The notes: generated from the letters alone by a model not told the origin. Counted from the first letter of the stretch, positions 7,131 through 14,358 are shown. The stretch is 14,358 bases of DNA from Io17-Chloro-G2 sp034428715 (GCA_034428715.1 DAOUHE010000116.1:1-14358), one strand, 5' to 3'. Numbers and translations are program-made.

Positions 7131-7157
7131 ATGCGAAACAACTAGAAGGAGGAACCG

Positions 7158-8339
7158 ATGACTGAGCCGCTAATTAAACCAAAGGATAAGGTAGATGTTT
7201 TCTGGTTCTCGGAGCAGCCCTACGGCCACGTAACCGACGGGGACCTAGAGAAATACGATTCTGGCCGTCTCGGCTTCCCCAACACCTATTTCGATCCCGA
7301 GAAGGCCCACGTGCTCTACAACGAGTACCACGAACAGTATGCCCTCGCCGATGAGGTGGGCTTCGACGGTATCATGTCCAACGAGCACCACGCCTCTTAC
7401 TGGTGCATGAAGCCCGCGGTGAACCTGGACGCTGCCGTCATCTGTAAAGTCACCAAGAATGTCAAGATAGCCATACTGGGGAACGTCATCTCTATCAATG
7501 ACCCCATAAGGATGGCAGAAGAGATAGCTATGCTGGATTGCTATTCTGGCGGCAGGATAATCTCCGGGTTTGTACGTGGGACAGCCGTGGAGAGCCTTCA
7601 GGGAGGCATTGACCCCACGGAAAACCGGCAGCGCTTCGAGGAGGCCCACGACCTTATCATCAAGTGCTGGACCGAGCCGGGGCCCTTCCGCTATGAGGGG
7701 AAGTATTACCATTACAGGGTGGTGAACCCCTGGGTGTTGCCCATGCAGAAGCCACACCCAGAGGTCTGGTTCCCTGGTCTGGGCAGTCCTGAGAGCGTGG
7801 TGTGGGCGGCCAAACACCAGCATCCCTACATGAACCAGGGCGCTGACCTAGACACCACTGCGTGGTTGAAGCAAATTTATATAGACACGGCCGCTGAGGT
7901 TGGCTTTAAGGCCGGGCCTGAGCACTTCGGTTACACCATCAAAGCATTTGTGGCGGATACCGATGAGAAGGCCCAGGAGATTGGACGTACCTATTTGTGG
8001 ACTCAAGACCACCGCGCCAGGGGACCCGCGGAGCACAACGACCCACCGGGATACCAGTCCCGTGAGGCAGTGCAAGTACTGCGGAGTCGGCCGCAGGGGT
8101 TTTTTGGGCAGAGTATGAGCTATGAGCAGCTCCAGGATATCAGTAGCATCGTAGTAGGGAGCCCGGACACAGTTACCAGGAAGCTGACTGCGGTTATAGA
8201 GCGCTTGAACCCGGGATATCTACACATCTATGGCAATGAGGGGCATATGGCCCATAAGGACGTCATGCGTTCCATCGAGTTGCTGGGCAAAGAGGTCATC
8301 CCAGCCTTGCACGAGACCAAGCTGCGGTCCGACGTGTAA
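7158..8339 (+). CDS. LLM-class flavin-dependent oxidoreductase (luciferase-like monooxygenase)
   Basis: A 393-residue bacterial luciferase-like TIM barrel that would use reduced FMN or F420 supplied by a partner reductase and oxygen to oxidise an organic substrate. Typical sequence: YALADEVGFDGIMSNEHH at residues 61-78 (the strand with the conserved NEHH), VKIAILGNVISINDPIRMAE at 102-121, LDCYSGGRIISGFVRGT at 126-142, RQRFEEAHDLIIKCWTEPGP around 157-176, then GKYYHYR, and near the end IVVGSPDTVTRKL, the usual cofactor-side and C-terminal motif. Length fits the family. AAGGAGGA at 7147-7154 lies just before ATG 7158. No signal peptide is visible. No flavin reductase gene is in the window. It is followed, 230 nt on, by a second oxygenase gene of a different fold. 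Substrate unknown; relatives oxidise alkanesulfonates, nitrilotriacetate, dibenzothiophene or long-chain alkanes. Confidence 0.87.
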   Translation: MTEPLIKPKDKVDVFWFSEQPYGHVTDGDLEKYDSGRLGFPNTYFDPEKAHVLYNEYHEQYALADEVGFDGIMSNEHHASYWCMKPAVNLDAAVICKVTKNVKIAILGNVISINDPIRMAEEIAMLDCYSGGRIISGFVRGTAVESLQGGIDPTENRQRFEEAHDLIIKCWTEPGPFRYEGKYYHYRVVNPWVLPMQKPHPEVWFPGLGSPESVVWAAKHQHPYMNQGADLDTTAWLKQIYIDTAAEVGFKAGPEHFGYTIKAFVADTDEKAQEIGRTYLWTQDHRARGPAEHNDPPGYQSREAVQVLRSRPQGFFGQSMSYEQLQDISSIVVGSPDTVTRKLTAVIERLNPGYLHIYGNEGHMAHKDVMRSIELLGKEVIPALHETKLRSDV

Positions 8340-8569
8340 GTAACGGCATATGCTTAGTCACTCGGCGGCTACGCTGGCGCCCCACTCGAGTGGAACGGCA
8401 AAGGTGACCGAGCCCGGGGATGTCCCTGCTGGACCAATCCCTGCCATCTCCCCTGAGCTAGCCAGGCGTCCGCCCCGAACAGCGTTTATCACCACCAATC
8501 GCCCGGCTACGACGGCATTTCGCGAGCAGACACAACTGGAACAGTGCAGAGACCTAGAGGAGGAACGAT
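8340..8569 (+). other. Intergenic spacer with a 12-bp perfect palindrome
   Basis: The 230 nt between the luciferase-like gene and the BVMO code for nothing recognisable. It contains CCACTCGAGTGG at 8382-8393, a perfect 12-bp palindrome that could be an operator or chance, and ends with AGGAGG at 8558-8563 for the BVMO. No terminator with a T run and no clear promoter were seen. Confidence 0.35.
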
Positions 8570-10207
8570 ATGGGGAATCCTCAACAGCAAACGCCGGCCG
8601 CCGGCACGCCATTGGCCGGGGAGATCGAGCATTTCGACGCGATTATCATCGGCGCCGGGGTTACCGGGCTGTATCAGTTGTACTGTTTGCGTCAGCTCGG
8701 GCTCTCGGTACGGGTCTACGAAGATGGTGGTGGAGTGGGCGGCACCTGGTATTGGAATCGCTATCCGGGATGCCGTTTCGACTCCGAGAGTTACACCTAC
8801 GGATATTCGTTCTCCGAGGAACTCCTGCAGGAATGGGACTGGAAAGAGCATTATTCCGGCCAGCCCGAGAACGAGCGCTACCTCAATTATGTAGCGGACA
8901 AGTTTGACCTGCGCCGGGACATCCAGTTCAATGCGCGCGTCTCCTCGGCGGTCTACAACGAGCCCGAGAATCACTGGCAGGTCCAAACGGAAGATGGCCG
9001 ACTGGCGAGGACGCAATTTTTATTCACGGCGGCTGGTATTCTGTCCGCGCGTTACATACCCGACTTTGCGGGGATCGAGAGCTTCAAGGGCGACTGGTGT
9101 CACACCGGTAGATGGCCCAAGGAAGGCATGAATTTAGCTGGCAAGCGTGTGGGCGTCATCGGCACAGGGGCCACCGGCGTCCAGCTTATACCGGAAATCG
9201 CCAAGGAAGTCGCCCACCTGACCGTCTTCCAGCGCACGGCAAATTACTGTGTGCCGCTCCGGAATGGCCCGATCGACCCCGATTGGCAGCGCGAGATCAA
9301 GGCAAGCTACCCGGAAATCTTCAAGAAGTGTAGCGAAACCCCAACCTCGTTTATTCACGAATTCGACCCCCGGTCGGCCCTGGAAGTCTCACCGGAAGAG
9401 CGGCTGGCGCAGTACGAGAGGTTGTGGGCGGAGCCCGGTTTCAAGAAATGGCTGTCCAATTTCCAGGACATCATGAGCCCTGGGGAGGCCAACGAGGATT
9501 ACGCCGAATTCGTCCGTAATAAGATCCGCGAGCGCGTCAAGGACCCGGTTGTGGCGGAAATGCTGGTGCCAAAGGACCATCCCTTTGGCTCCAAGCGCCT
9601 CCCATGCGAGACCGGGTATTATGATGTGTACAATCGGGACAATGTCTTACTGGTTGACGTGCGCAAGGCCCCCATTGAGCGCATCACCCCGAAAGGCGTC
9701 AAGACTAGTGATGCCGAATACGAACTGGACGTCATCATCTTTGCCACGGGGTATGACGCCATCACTGGGTCGTTGACCAGGATAGATATCCACGGCGAAG
9801 GTGGGCAAACGATCAAGGATAAATTTGCCGAGGGCCCGCGCACCTATATGGGCATCCAGAGCGCTGGCTTCCCGAATTTCTTCACCATCAATCAAGCCGG
9901 GTCCGGCAACTACACCAGAGGCGCCGAGTCGATTGTGGAATGGGTGAGCGAGTGCATAGGCTATATGCGCGAACATCAGTTTACGCGTATTTCGGCCACC
10001 CCGCAGGCGGAAGAGGCCTGGGTGGAGTACGTTGCCAAGGGGACCGCCGGTACGCTCCGGACCAAGGCCAACTCCTGGTTTGTGGGAGCGAACATCCCCG
10101 GAAAAGCACGCGTCGTTCTCACCAGTAGCCCGGACAGCGCTCCAGTGTATCGGGCCAAGCGTCTGGAGGTCGCGGCCAATGGCTATGAAGGGTTTCTGTT
10201 TCAATAG
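8570..10207 (+). CDS. FAD-dependent Baeyer-Villiger monooxygenase (cyclohexanone monooxygenase type)
   Basis: Type I BVMO: uses FAD and NADPH with oxygen to turn ketones into esters or lactones. First Rossmann motif IIGAGVTGLYQ (Gly28, Gly30, Gly33); GGTWYWNRYPGCRFDSESY at 57-75, characteristic of the cyclohexanone or phenylacetone monooxygenase branch; the BVMO fingerprint FKGDWCHTGRWP at 172-183, which fits FxGxxxHxxxWP exactly; second Rossmann VIGTGATGVQ with Gly198, Gly200 and Gly203; FATGYDAITG at 391-400; and the C-terminal NFFTINQAGSGNY region. At 545 residues it is full length. AGGAGG stands 6 nt before ATG 8570. It is cytoplasmic, with no signal. The substrate ketone cannot be inferred. 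The SMP-30-type lactonase at 9-884 could in principle act on a lactone product, but the two genes are 7.7 kb apart and this is speculation. Confidence 0.93.
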   Translation: MGNPQQQTPAAGTPLAGEIEHFDAIIIGAGVTGLYQLYCLRQLGLSVRVYEDGGGVGGTWYWNRYPGCRFDSESYTYGYSFSEELLQEWDWKEHYSGQPENERYLNYVADKFDLRRDIQFNARVSSAVYNEPENHWQVQTEDGRLARTQFLFTAAGILSARYIPDFAGIESFKGDWCHTGRWPKEGMNLAGKRVGVIGTGATGVQLIPEIAKEVAHLTVFQRTANYCVPLRNGPIDPDWQREIKASYPEIFKKCSETPTSFIHEFDPRSALEVSPEERLAQYERLWAEPGFKKWLSNFQDIMSPGEANEDYAEFVRNKIRERVKDPVVAEMLVPKDHPFGSKRLPCETGYYDVYNRDNVLLVDVRKAPIERITPKGVKTSDAEYELDVIIFATGYDAITGSLTRIDIHGEGGQTIKDKFAEGPRTYMGIQSAGFPNFFTINQAGSGNYTRGAESIVEWVSECIGYMREHQFTRISATPQAEEAWVEYVAKGTAGTLRTKANSWFVGANIPGKARVVLTSSPDSAPVYRAKRLEVAANGYEGFLFQ

Positions 10208-10328
10208 CGGTTTCAGTCACTCAATCGTAGGTAGCCTTTCCCGGATTTGGCCACCCCTTCTGTTCGATCCCGTCCAGACTGATCTAGATTAAATGTTGGC
10301 GGGCCTTGGACTACGGTTGTTTGCGACC

Positions 10329-11336
10329 CTAAACCAGCACCGGTGTATTGGTCTTCTGGTATACCTGAATTCGCCCGCTGGTATTCTCAAGCACGGCGAT
10401 GCGGTTCTGATCGTCCAGCTTCACCGCGCAGGGGGCGGAAAGTCTTTGCTCGAAAGCACCTTGGTCCCAGCTAAAGGCTAGGGAACGCTGCTGGATCATG
10501 TCCGGGTTGGCCAGCAGTTTGTCCTTGCCCCACTGGGATAGCTGGTGCTCCCCGTAGAGGGCGGTGATGAACCGGCCGTCCCGGTTCAATATCTGGACGC
10601 GGTCATTTAGCCAATCGAGCACATAGATGAGGCCGTCCTTATCCACCGCTACACTGTTGGGGCGGTTGAACTCGCCGATCCCCGTTCCCGACGACCCGAA
10701 GCTGGCCTGCCATTGGCCATCGTGGGTGAATACCTGGATCCGGTCATTGCGCCAGTCGGCCACCAACACCAGTCCGTCCTTATCCAGGGTAATGCCCCAG
10801 GGCATGTTCAACTGGCCGGGCTCGCTGCCGAAGGAGCCGAACGTGCCGAGGTACTTTCCATCCAGGGTGAACCTCTGCACCCGGTGGTTCCGGCTGTCGG
10901 TGAGGTACAGGGTGCCTTCCCCATCGATCGCCAAGCCCGCGGGCTTATCCAATTCTCCGTTGGCAGAACCGGCCTTGCCCCATTTGCGGATAAAATCGCC
11001 ATCCCTGGTGTAGACCGAAATCCGGTTCAGAAACTCATCAGCGACATAGACATTCCCCTCGCTATCCAGGGCGATGGCCGTAGGCCAGATGAACTCGCCA
11101 TCGCCCTCGCCGTAGGCGCCGAATTCGCTAATGAATTGCTCGTCAAGCGTGACCACGGTTACACGAACGCCATCGGGCCGATCTTCGCGGGAACGGTTCA
11201 ACACATACACTACACCATCGGCGCCCAAGGCCATGTCCACCGCGTTGCGGAACCCTGTGCCGCCGAACTCGTTACGGCCCAAGGAGTGGCTATATTGGAA
11301 ACTCCAGTCTTTGAGCCCAAAGAAATGGGTGCTCAT
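10329..11336 (-). CDS. NHL-repeat beta-propeller protein
   Basis: A 335-residue protein made of NHL repeats, predicted to fold as a six-bladed propeller. Clear blades: WPTAIALDSEGNVYVADE with NRISVYTRDGDFI (residues 84-116), KPAGLAIDGEGTLYLTDS with HRVQRFTLDG (131-160), MPWGITLDKDGLVLVADW with DRIQVFTHDG (178-207), RPNSVAVDKDGLIYVLDW with DRVQILNRDG (225-254), plus weaker outer blades at 30-70 and 300-327. There is no signal peptide and no N-terminal enzyme domain, so it would bind a ligand or partner, or act as a small-molecule lyase or lactonase-like propeller; no catalytic residues can be assigned. An AGGT-type ribosome site (GAGGTAAG on the minus strand) precedes ATG 11336. It lies 158 nt downstream of the DUF1501 gene on the same strand and converges with the BVMO. 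Confidence 0.85.
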   Translation of the reverse strand: MSTHFFGLKDWSFQYSHSLGRNEFGGTGFRNAVDMALGADGVVYVLNRSREDRPDGVRVTVVTLDEQFISEFGAYGEGDGEFIWPTAIALDSEGNVYVADEFLNRISVYTRDGDFIRKWGKAGSANGELDKPAGLAIDGEGTLYLTDSRNHRVQRFTLDGKYLGTFGSFGSEPGQLNMPWGITLDKDGLVLVADWRNDRIQVFTHDGQWQASFGSSGTGIGEFNRPNSVAVDKDGLIYVLDWLNDRVQILNRDGRFITALYGEHQLSQWGKDKLLANPDMIQQRSLAFSWDQGAFEQRLSAPCAVKLDDQNRIAVLENTSGRIQVYQKTNTPVLV

Positions 11337-11366
11337 CGCTCTTACCTCGTCATTACTTGGTTAGCC

Positions 11367-11406
11367 GGGCCGCTCCGAGGTTCGCCTCGCGTCACCGGAG
11401 CGGCCC
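11367..11406. repeat. 11-bp perfect inverted repeat with nested TTCG hairpin
   Basis: GGGCCGCTCCG (11367-11377) pairs fully with CGGAGCGGCCC (11396-11406) around an 18-nt loop. The loop region can instead form a nested stem CGAGG (11376-11380), TTCG, CCTCG (11385-11389). It lies between the DUF1501 stop and the NHL start, both on the minus strand. No T run follows on the minus strand, so it is not a standard rho-independent terminator in that direction; it could be an mRNA structure, attenuator-like element or protein site. Confidence 0.6.
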
Positions 11407-11420
11407 ATATTGGTTTATAT

Positions 11421-11469
11421 CACCTAGGGCCGGGCGGCAGTGCCACCGCCTCAAGGGACAGCCTAGGTG
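11421..11469. repeat. 8-bp inverted repeat enclosing a GGCGG/CCGCC hairpin
   Basis: CACCTAGG (11421-11428) pairs with CCTAGGTG (11462-11469). Between them GGCGG (11433-11437) pairs with CCGCC (11446-11450), so a two-part stem can form. It starts 25 nt beyond the DUF1501 stop (minus strand) and is followed, in that direction, by an AT-rich ATATAAACC stretch and then the second inverted repeat. Role unknown: 3' end stabiliser, imperfect terminator or regulatory leader of the NHL gene. Confidence 0.5.
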
Positions 11470-11494
11470 TTCTATCAGCCTTTCCTGGATCGGC

Positions 11495-12628
11495 TTACAG
11501 GAACGGGATTTTCTCGAAGTTGCCGCCAATCACGGGGACCGGGTCCTGACCGAACCAGTCTTCCACGATGGTGGCATAGACCTGCCGGAAGTCCATGGTG
11601 GGCGCCAGGTTGCCGCCTTCAATATGGTCCCTGCGCTCCATGGATGGGTATACACCGTAAATGCCGCCCTTAACCTTATTGCCAACGGCGAAGGCCACAC
11701 TGGCTGCGCCGTGGTCGGTGCCAGAGCCGTTGTCGAAGATACGACGGCCGAACTCGGAGAACAGGAACAGCAGGGTGTTCTCGGCCTTGCCGTGGTCTCT
11801 CAGGTCGGCGAAGAAAGTCTCCACGTTATTGGACACGTCGCTCCACAAAGCGGCGTGGGCCGTGGCCTCGGCGGCGTGGGTGTCGAAGCCGTTGTATGGG
11901 GAGGTGGTGAAAAGTACCCGGGTGCCGAAGTCGGCCAGGTGGGTCTGGGCGATGTTCTTCATGTACCGGCCCACTTCGGTGTTGGAGTATTCCACATCGG
12001 AAGTATACATATGCGGCGCGGTGGCGAGGATGTCGGCCCCCTTCAGAGCGTCAATGCCGGTGCTGCGGATGTAGTCCATTGCGTAGCCAGTGCCGATGGC
12101 TGGGCCATACATCTTGGCGAAGACATCCAGGGCGTCGTTTCGCTCCTCACCCTGAATGCCGGACAGCAGACCGTAGGTCTCCAGGTTGCCCACCGAAGCC
12201 ACGGGCACGCCCTCCTTGGCCAAGGCCCGGGGCAGGCCGCGTCCGAAGTTGACGCCGGTTAGCACGTTTTCCTTGGTGGGGTCCAGGTCCGCGAGAACTT
12301 TACCCAACCAGCCCTCGGTGCCCACCTTGTCCGGCTCGCAGGTGTGCCAGATGTCCATAGAGCGGAAGTGGGAGTAGCTGGGGTTGGGATAACCGATGCC
12401 GAGGAAGACGGCCAGCTTGCCCTCGTCCCAAAACTTCTTCAACGGACCCATACTGGGGTTCAGGCCTACTTCATCATTCAGCTTGAGAACCTGGTCTTCA
12501 GGGACGGCAAGAGAAGGTCGAAAGTCCCTATACAGCGGGTTGGCGTAAGGGATCACCGTGTGGATGCCGTCATTGCCGCCCGATAGGGACAGAACTGCCA
12601 GCACCGGATCTTTGTTAGTAGAAACCAT
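11495..12628 (-). CDS. DUF1501 family protein
   Basis: A DUF1501 protein of the alkaline phosphatase/sulfatase-like fold, 377 residues; no activity is established for the family. Signatures: LSLSGGNDGIHTVIPYANPL at residues 13-32, GIGYPNPSYSHFRSMDIWHT at 77-96, NGFDTHAAE at 246-254, FSEFGRR at 290-296, and GSGTDHGAASVAFAVGNKV at 301-319, followed by GGIYG. The conserved Asp and His of the sulfatase-like metal centre appear to be kept. Many members carry a Tat signal; here the domain starts within about 10 residues of the Met, so no export signal is present. GGAGG on the minus strand lies 7 nt before ATG 12628. The gene starts 35 nt after the DUF1800 stop, so the two are almost certainly co-transcribed, as this pair often is. 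A function in an exported complex is usually guessed; here a cytoplasmic place is more likely. Confidence 0.88.
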   Translation of the reverse strand: MVSTNKDPVLAVLSLSGGNDGIHTVIPYANPLYRDFRPSLAVPEDQVLKLNDEVGLNPSMGPLKKFWDEGKLAVFLGIGYPNPSYSHFRSMDIWHTCEPDKVGTEGWLGKVLADLDPTKENVLTGVNFGRGLPRALAKEGVPVASVGNLETYGLLSGIQGEERNDALDVFAKMYGPAIGTGYAMDYIRSTGIDALKGADILATAPHMYTSDVEYSNTEVGRYMKNIAQTHLADFGTRVLFTTSPYNGFDTHAAEATAHAALWSDVSNNVETFFADLRDHGKAENTLLFLFSEFGRRIFDNGSGTDHGAASVAFAVGNKVKGGIYGVYPSMERRDHIEGGNLAPTMDFRQVYATIVEDWFGQDPVPVIGGNFEKIPFL

Positions 12629-12663
12629 GCTATATCCTCCGCTAGAAAATTCTGCGCGCGATT

Positions 12664-14082
12664 TTAGCCGAACTGGAACTCTGAAGTCGAGGCGATCATC
12701 TGGAACATCTCACCGGCTCGGCGGGTGAACTCGGCCCGATCTGCTTCGGTGCCGTGGCGCAGATCACCACCTCGCTGGGCATGGGCGACCAACGCCTGCC
12801 GGGTGTCATCGGTGAGGTTCAGCGTGCCGACCAGGTCGATACTCCCCTCAACGAACTGCGCGGGGGAGAGGCTCTCGCCCCGGGCCATGAGGTGATTGAC
12901 CAGGGTCTGTACGCCTGGAAGGTCAGTCTGGCCCAGGAACTCGGAAGCGAAGTTAATGCGCTCCACCAGGGTGCCGCTATCAATCCATTCGTGGCCGGTA
13001 TGCCAGCCTTCCACCGTGGGCGGGTCCATCAGGTTCATGCCCATGTACGTGCATTCCTGGGCTAGCTCCCAGAGCCCTGGCTTGATTTCCCGGTGATCGC
13101 CTACCAGGCGCAAGGTGCCGGCCACCATTTCCGCCGGGTTCTTGACCTTCGCGAAGCGGACGTCTTCCGACTTGAAGAAGTCGGACGTGAGCAAGGCCCG
13201 CAGCATGGCCTTGATGTTGTAGCCGGAGTCGAAGTAAGCCTTCTCCAAGACCCTGATGGCTTCCATATCCCGTGGCGGGGTCTGGCGCCAGGCCGGGACC
13301 GGCGGCTCGTCAGCGACGAAGAAATCGTACATGTGCCGGGCGATGAACCGGGCGGCGGCGGGCTGCTTGCAGATGATGTCGATGATGTCCTCACCGTTCC
13401 AGCGGCCAGTCTCGCCCAGGAAGGTCTTCACGCTATCGTCGTGGTCGGCCGGGTCGAAGCGGAACTGCCACTGGCTGCGGCCGTAGGGGAATGGCGGGTA
13501 GGCCGGGGCGATGTTCCAGCCGGTGAAAGCCAGGGCGCAGGCTTTGACGTCATCCTCACTATAGTTGAACTGTTCGTCCATGCCCACGCCCAGTGAGAAC
13601 AACTCCAGGAGCTCCCGCCCGTAGTTCTCGTTGACTGCGGTCTTATGGCTTTCGGAGTTGTCCAGGTAGTAGACCATGCCCGGTGTCCTGGAGAGATCGA
13701 GGAGCAGGTCTCGGAAGCTGCCCGTGCCCTTCTCCCGGAACATATTGATCATTCTGTGCATCTCATAGCCGCTGTCTATCTTGGTGTTGCCGCCACAGAG
13801 AATGGTGTGCCAAAAGAGAGCCACCTTCTCTTGGAGCTGGCGGGGGTCATTGATCATCCGGTGGACCCACTGCTGGTCCCTGGCTTGGTTAGACTCACGA
13901 AAACTTTGGTTATATCGGAGCATCAAGTCTTCTTCAACACCGGGCTGTGTCTCGGGATTGAGTAGCTCTTCCACCGTCGCCTCATAGCCCTTGGCTACAT
14001 AAGCCTCCAAGTCGTCACGGCTCGCCCCGAAACCGGCGCGGCGCAACAGGTGGGCCATTAGAGCAATATCTTGGTCAGCCAT
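12664..14082 (-). CDS. DUF1800 family protein
   Basis: A DUF1800 protein of 472 residues, partner family of DUF1501. Motifs: ALMAHLLRRAGFGASRDDLE at residues 7-26 (classical N-terminus), FWHTILCGG at 90-98, NENYGRELLELFSLGV at 151-166, DDVKACALAFTGWN at 177-190, VKNPAEMVAGTLRLVG at 313-328, and MGMNLMDPPTVEGWHTG at 347-363. The start is set at ATG 14082: AGGAGG on the minus strand (14089-14094) stands 6 nt before it and the family N-terminus follows at once. A longer frame reaching 14178 exists, but its extra 32 residues are not family sequence and its start lies within the predicted leader. No signal peptide is present. It is the first gene of the block DUF1800-DUF1501-(NHL), driven by the promoter at 14193-14221. 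Function not established. Confidence 0.88.
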   Translation of the reverse strand: MADQDIALMAHLLRRAGFGASRDDLEAYVAKGYEATVEELLNPETQPGVEEDLMLRYNQSFRESNQARDQQWVHRMINDPRQLQEKVALFWHTILCGGNTKIDSGYEMHRMINMFREKGTGSFRDLLLDLSRTPGMVYYLDNSESHKTAVNENYGRELLELFSLGVGMDEQFNYSEDDVKACALAFTGWNIAPAYPPFPYGRSQWQFRFDPADHDDSVKTFLGETGRWNGEDIIDIICKQPAAARFIARHMYDFFVADEPPVPAWRQTPPRDMEAIRVLEKAYFDSGYNIKAMLRALLTSDFFKSEDVRFAKVKNPAEMVAGTLRLVGDHREIKPGLWELAQECTYMGMNLMDPPTVEGWHTGHEWIDSGTLVERINFASEFLGQTDLPGVQTLVNHLMARGESLSPAQFVEGSIDLVGTLNLTDDTRQALVAHAQRGGDLRHGTEADRAEFTRRAGEMFQMIASTSEFQFG

Positions 14083-14094
14083 TTTGTTCCTCCT
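14080..14094 (-). promoter_or_regulatory. Ribosome binding site that decides the DUF1800 start
   Basis: On the minus strand AGGAGG (plus coordinates 14089-14094) is followed by 6 nt and then ATG at 14082. This fits the spacing seen at other genes here and rules in favour of 14082 over the upstream in-frame ATG at 14178. Confidence 0.75.
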
Positions 14095-14192
14095 TAGCCA
14101 TACTTGTGCTGATGTTAACCAAGTGGCGTCTTGACCGGTATTTACCAGATTAAATTGAATTTCCTGAACATGGAACATCCAGGATACCGTGA

Positions 14193-14221
14193 ACTATAAA
14201 ACGGTTTCCTGAGCGCGTCAA
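14193..14221 (-). promoter_or_regulatory. Sigma-70-type promoter of the DUF1800/DUF1501 block
   Basis: On the minus strand TTGACG (14221-14216) and TATAGT (14198-14193) are separated by exactly 17 nt. This is close to the housekeeping consensus. Transcription would start near 14186, leaving a leader of about 100 nt before the DUF1800 ATG at 14082. A small inverted repeat CTGCC/GGCAG (14222-14236) touches the -35 side and might be an operator, though 5 bp is weak. Confidence 0.68.
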
Positions 14222-14358
14222 CTGCCCTCCTGGCAGGGTTTACCCTATGAGGCCTGAAAGGACGATACTTGGCCCCTTGGCTGCACTTGGTACCCTGCAG
14301 ACCCGTATCAGTTTGTCACGGCTCCTGGCGCACGTCAGACAGTCTTATTGTGAAATAC
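14222..14358. other. Right-edge region without recognised gene
   Basis: The last 137 nt, upstream of the DUF1800 promoter, show no coding frame I recognise on either strand. A divergent or upstream gene may begin just outside the window. Confidence 0.35.

Noticed and set aside
8350..8907. 185-codon plus-strand frame starting in the spacer and running into the BVMO in another frame
   Set aside because: No family sequence, overlaps the BVMO N-terminal Rossmann region out of frame, and lacks a ribosome site.
10208..10328. Possible bidirectional terminator between BVMO and the NHL gene
   Set aside because: The gap between the convergent genes has only a short palindrome (ATCTAGAT near 10283-10290) and no stem followed by a T run that I could support.
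11357..12262. 301-codon plus-strand frame opposite DUF1501
   Set aside because: It lies antisense to a gene with clear family motifs; codon-bias shadow without a family match or ribosome site.
14083..14178. 32-residue N-terminal extension of DUF1800
   Set aside because: The extension is not family-like; AGGAGG 6 nt before ATG 14082 and the DUF1800 N-terminus starting there favour the shorter protein.
1..14358. CRISPR arrays, tRNA or rRNA genes, insertion sequences, toxin-antitoxin or defence genes
   Set aside because: I saw no regularly spaced direct repeats, no clover-leaf candidates, and no transposase, integrase or defence-family motifs on either strand.

Overview
The window reads as a chromosomal segment of a moderately GC-rich bacterium with strong AGGAGG ribosome sites 6-7 nt before its starts. 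The gene content is a run of paralogous oxidative and hydrolytic enzymes: SMP-30 lactonase, Amidohydro_2 proteins, a D-aminoacylase-like amidohydrolase, a luciferase-like flavin monooxygenase, a Baeyer-Villiger monooxygenase, and a DUF1800/DUF1501 pair with an NHL propeller. That mix is what I would expect from Chloroflexota of the SAR202/Dehalococcoidia kind. This is inference from family composition; no rRNA, tRNA or phylogenetic marker is present.

Layout. Positions 1-8339 are all plus strand: SMP-30/gluconolactonase (9-884), two Amidohydro_2 proteins in tandem (983-2368, 2482-3765), a gene graveyard (about 3790-4574) holding the C-terminal ends of a GMC oxidoreductase and of a third Amidohydro_2 protein, a DinB-like protein (4688-5215), a D-aminoacylase-family amidohydrolase (5393-6751) with an intrinsic terminator, a broken Ser/Thr kinase start (6830-7074), and a luciferase-like oxidoreductase (7158-8339). 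A Baeyer-Villiger monooxygenase (8570-10207, plus) converges with a minus-strand block: DUF1800 (14082-12664), DUF1501 (12628-11495) and an NHL-repeat protein (11336-10329). That block is read from a good sigma-70-type promoter at 14193-14221. The 158-nt gap before the NHL gene holds two inverted repeats.

How the genes may work together. The intact enzymes suit step-wise oxidation and hydrolysis of cyclic or otherwise resistant organic compounds: the monooxygenases would insert oxygen (the BVMO giving esters or lactones), the SMP-30 protein would open lactones, and the amidohydrolases would cleave C-N or C-C bonds. No substrate can be named from the sequence. They do not form one operon: each has its own ribosome site and most gaps exceed 75 nt, so they are better seen as a neighbourhood of separately acquired or duplicated genes.

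The most distinctive feature is gene decay between intact genes. Three remnants can be recognised by reading through stops and frameshifts: GMC (in-frame TAG), Amidohydro_2 (frameshift near 4485) and kinase (about 35-nt insertion, frameshift, TAG). Two intact-length amidohydrolases also have unusual active sites (an Arg where the catalytic Asp is expected; missing His ligands with a possible internal deletion). I did not find a convincing new defence, mobile or RNA system. The best candidates for something undescribed are the divergent amidohydrolases, the signal-less DUF1800/DUF1501/NHL block with its structured spacer, and the in-frame 38-codon tail behind the first amidohydrolase.
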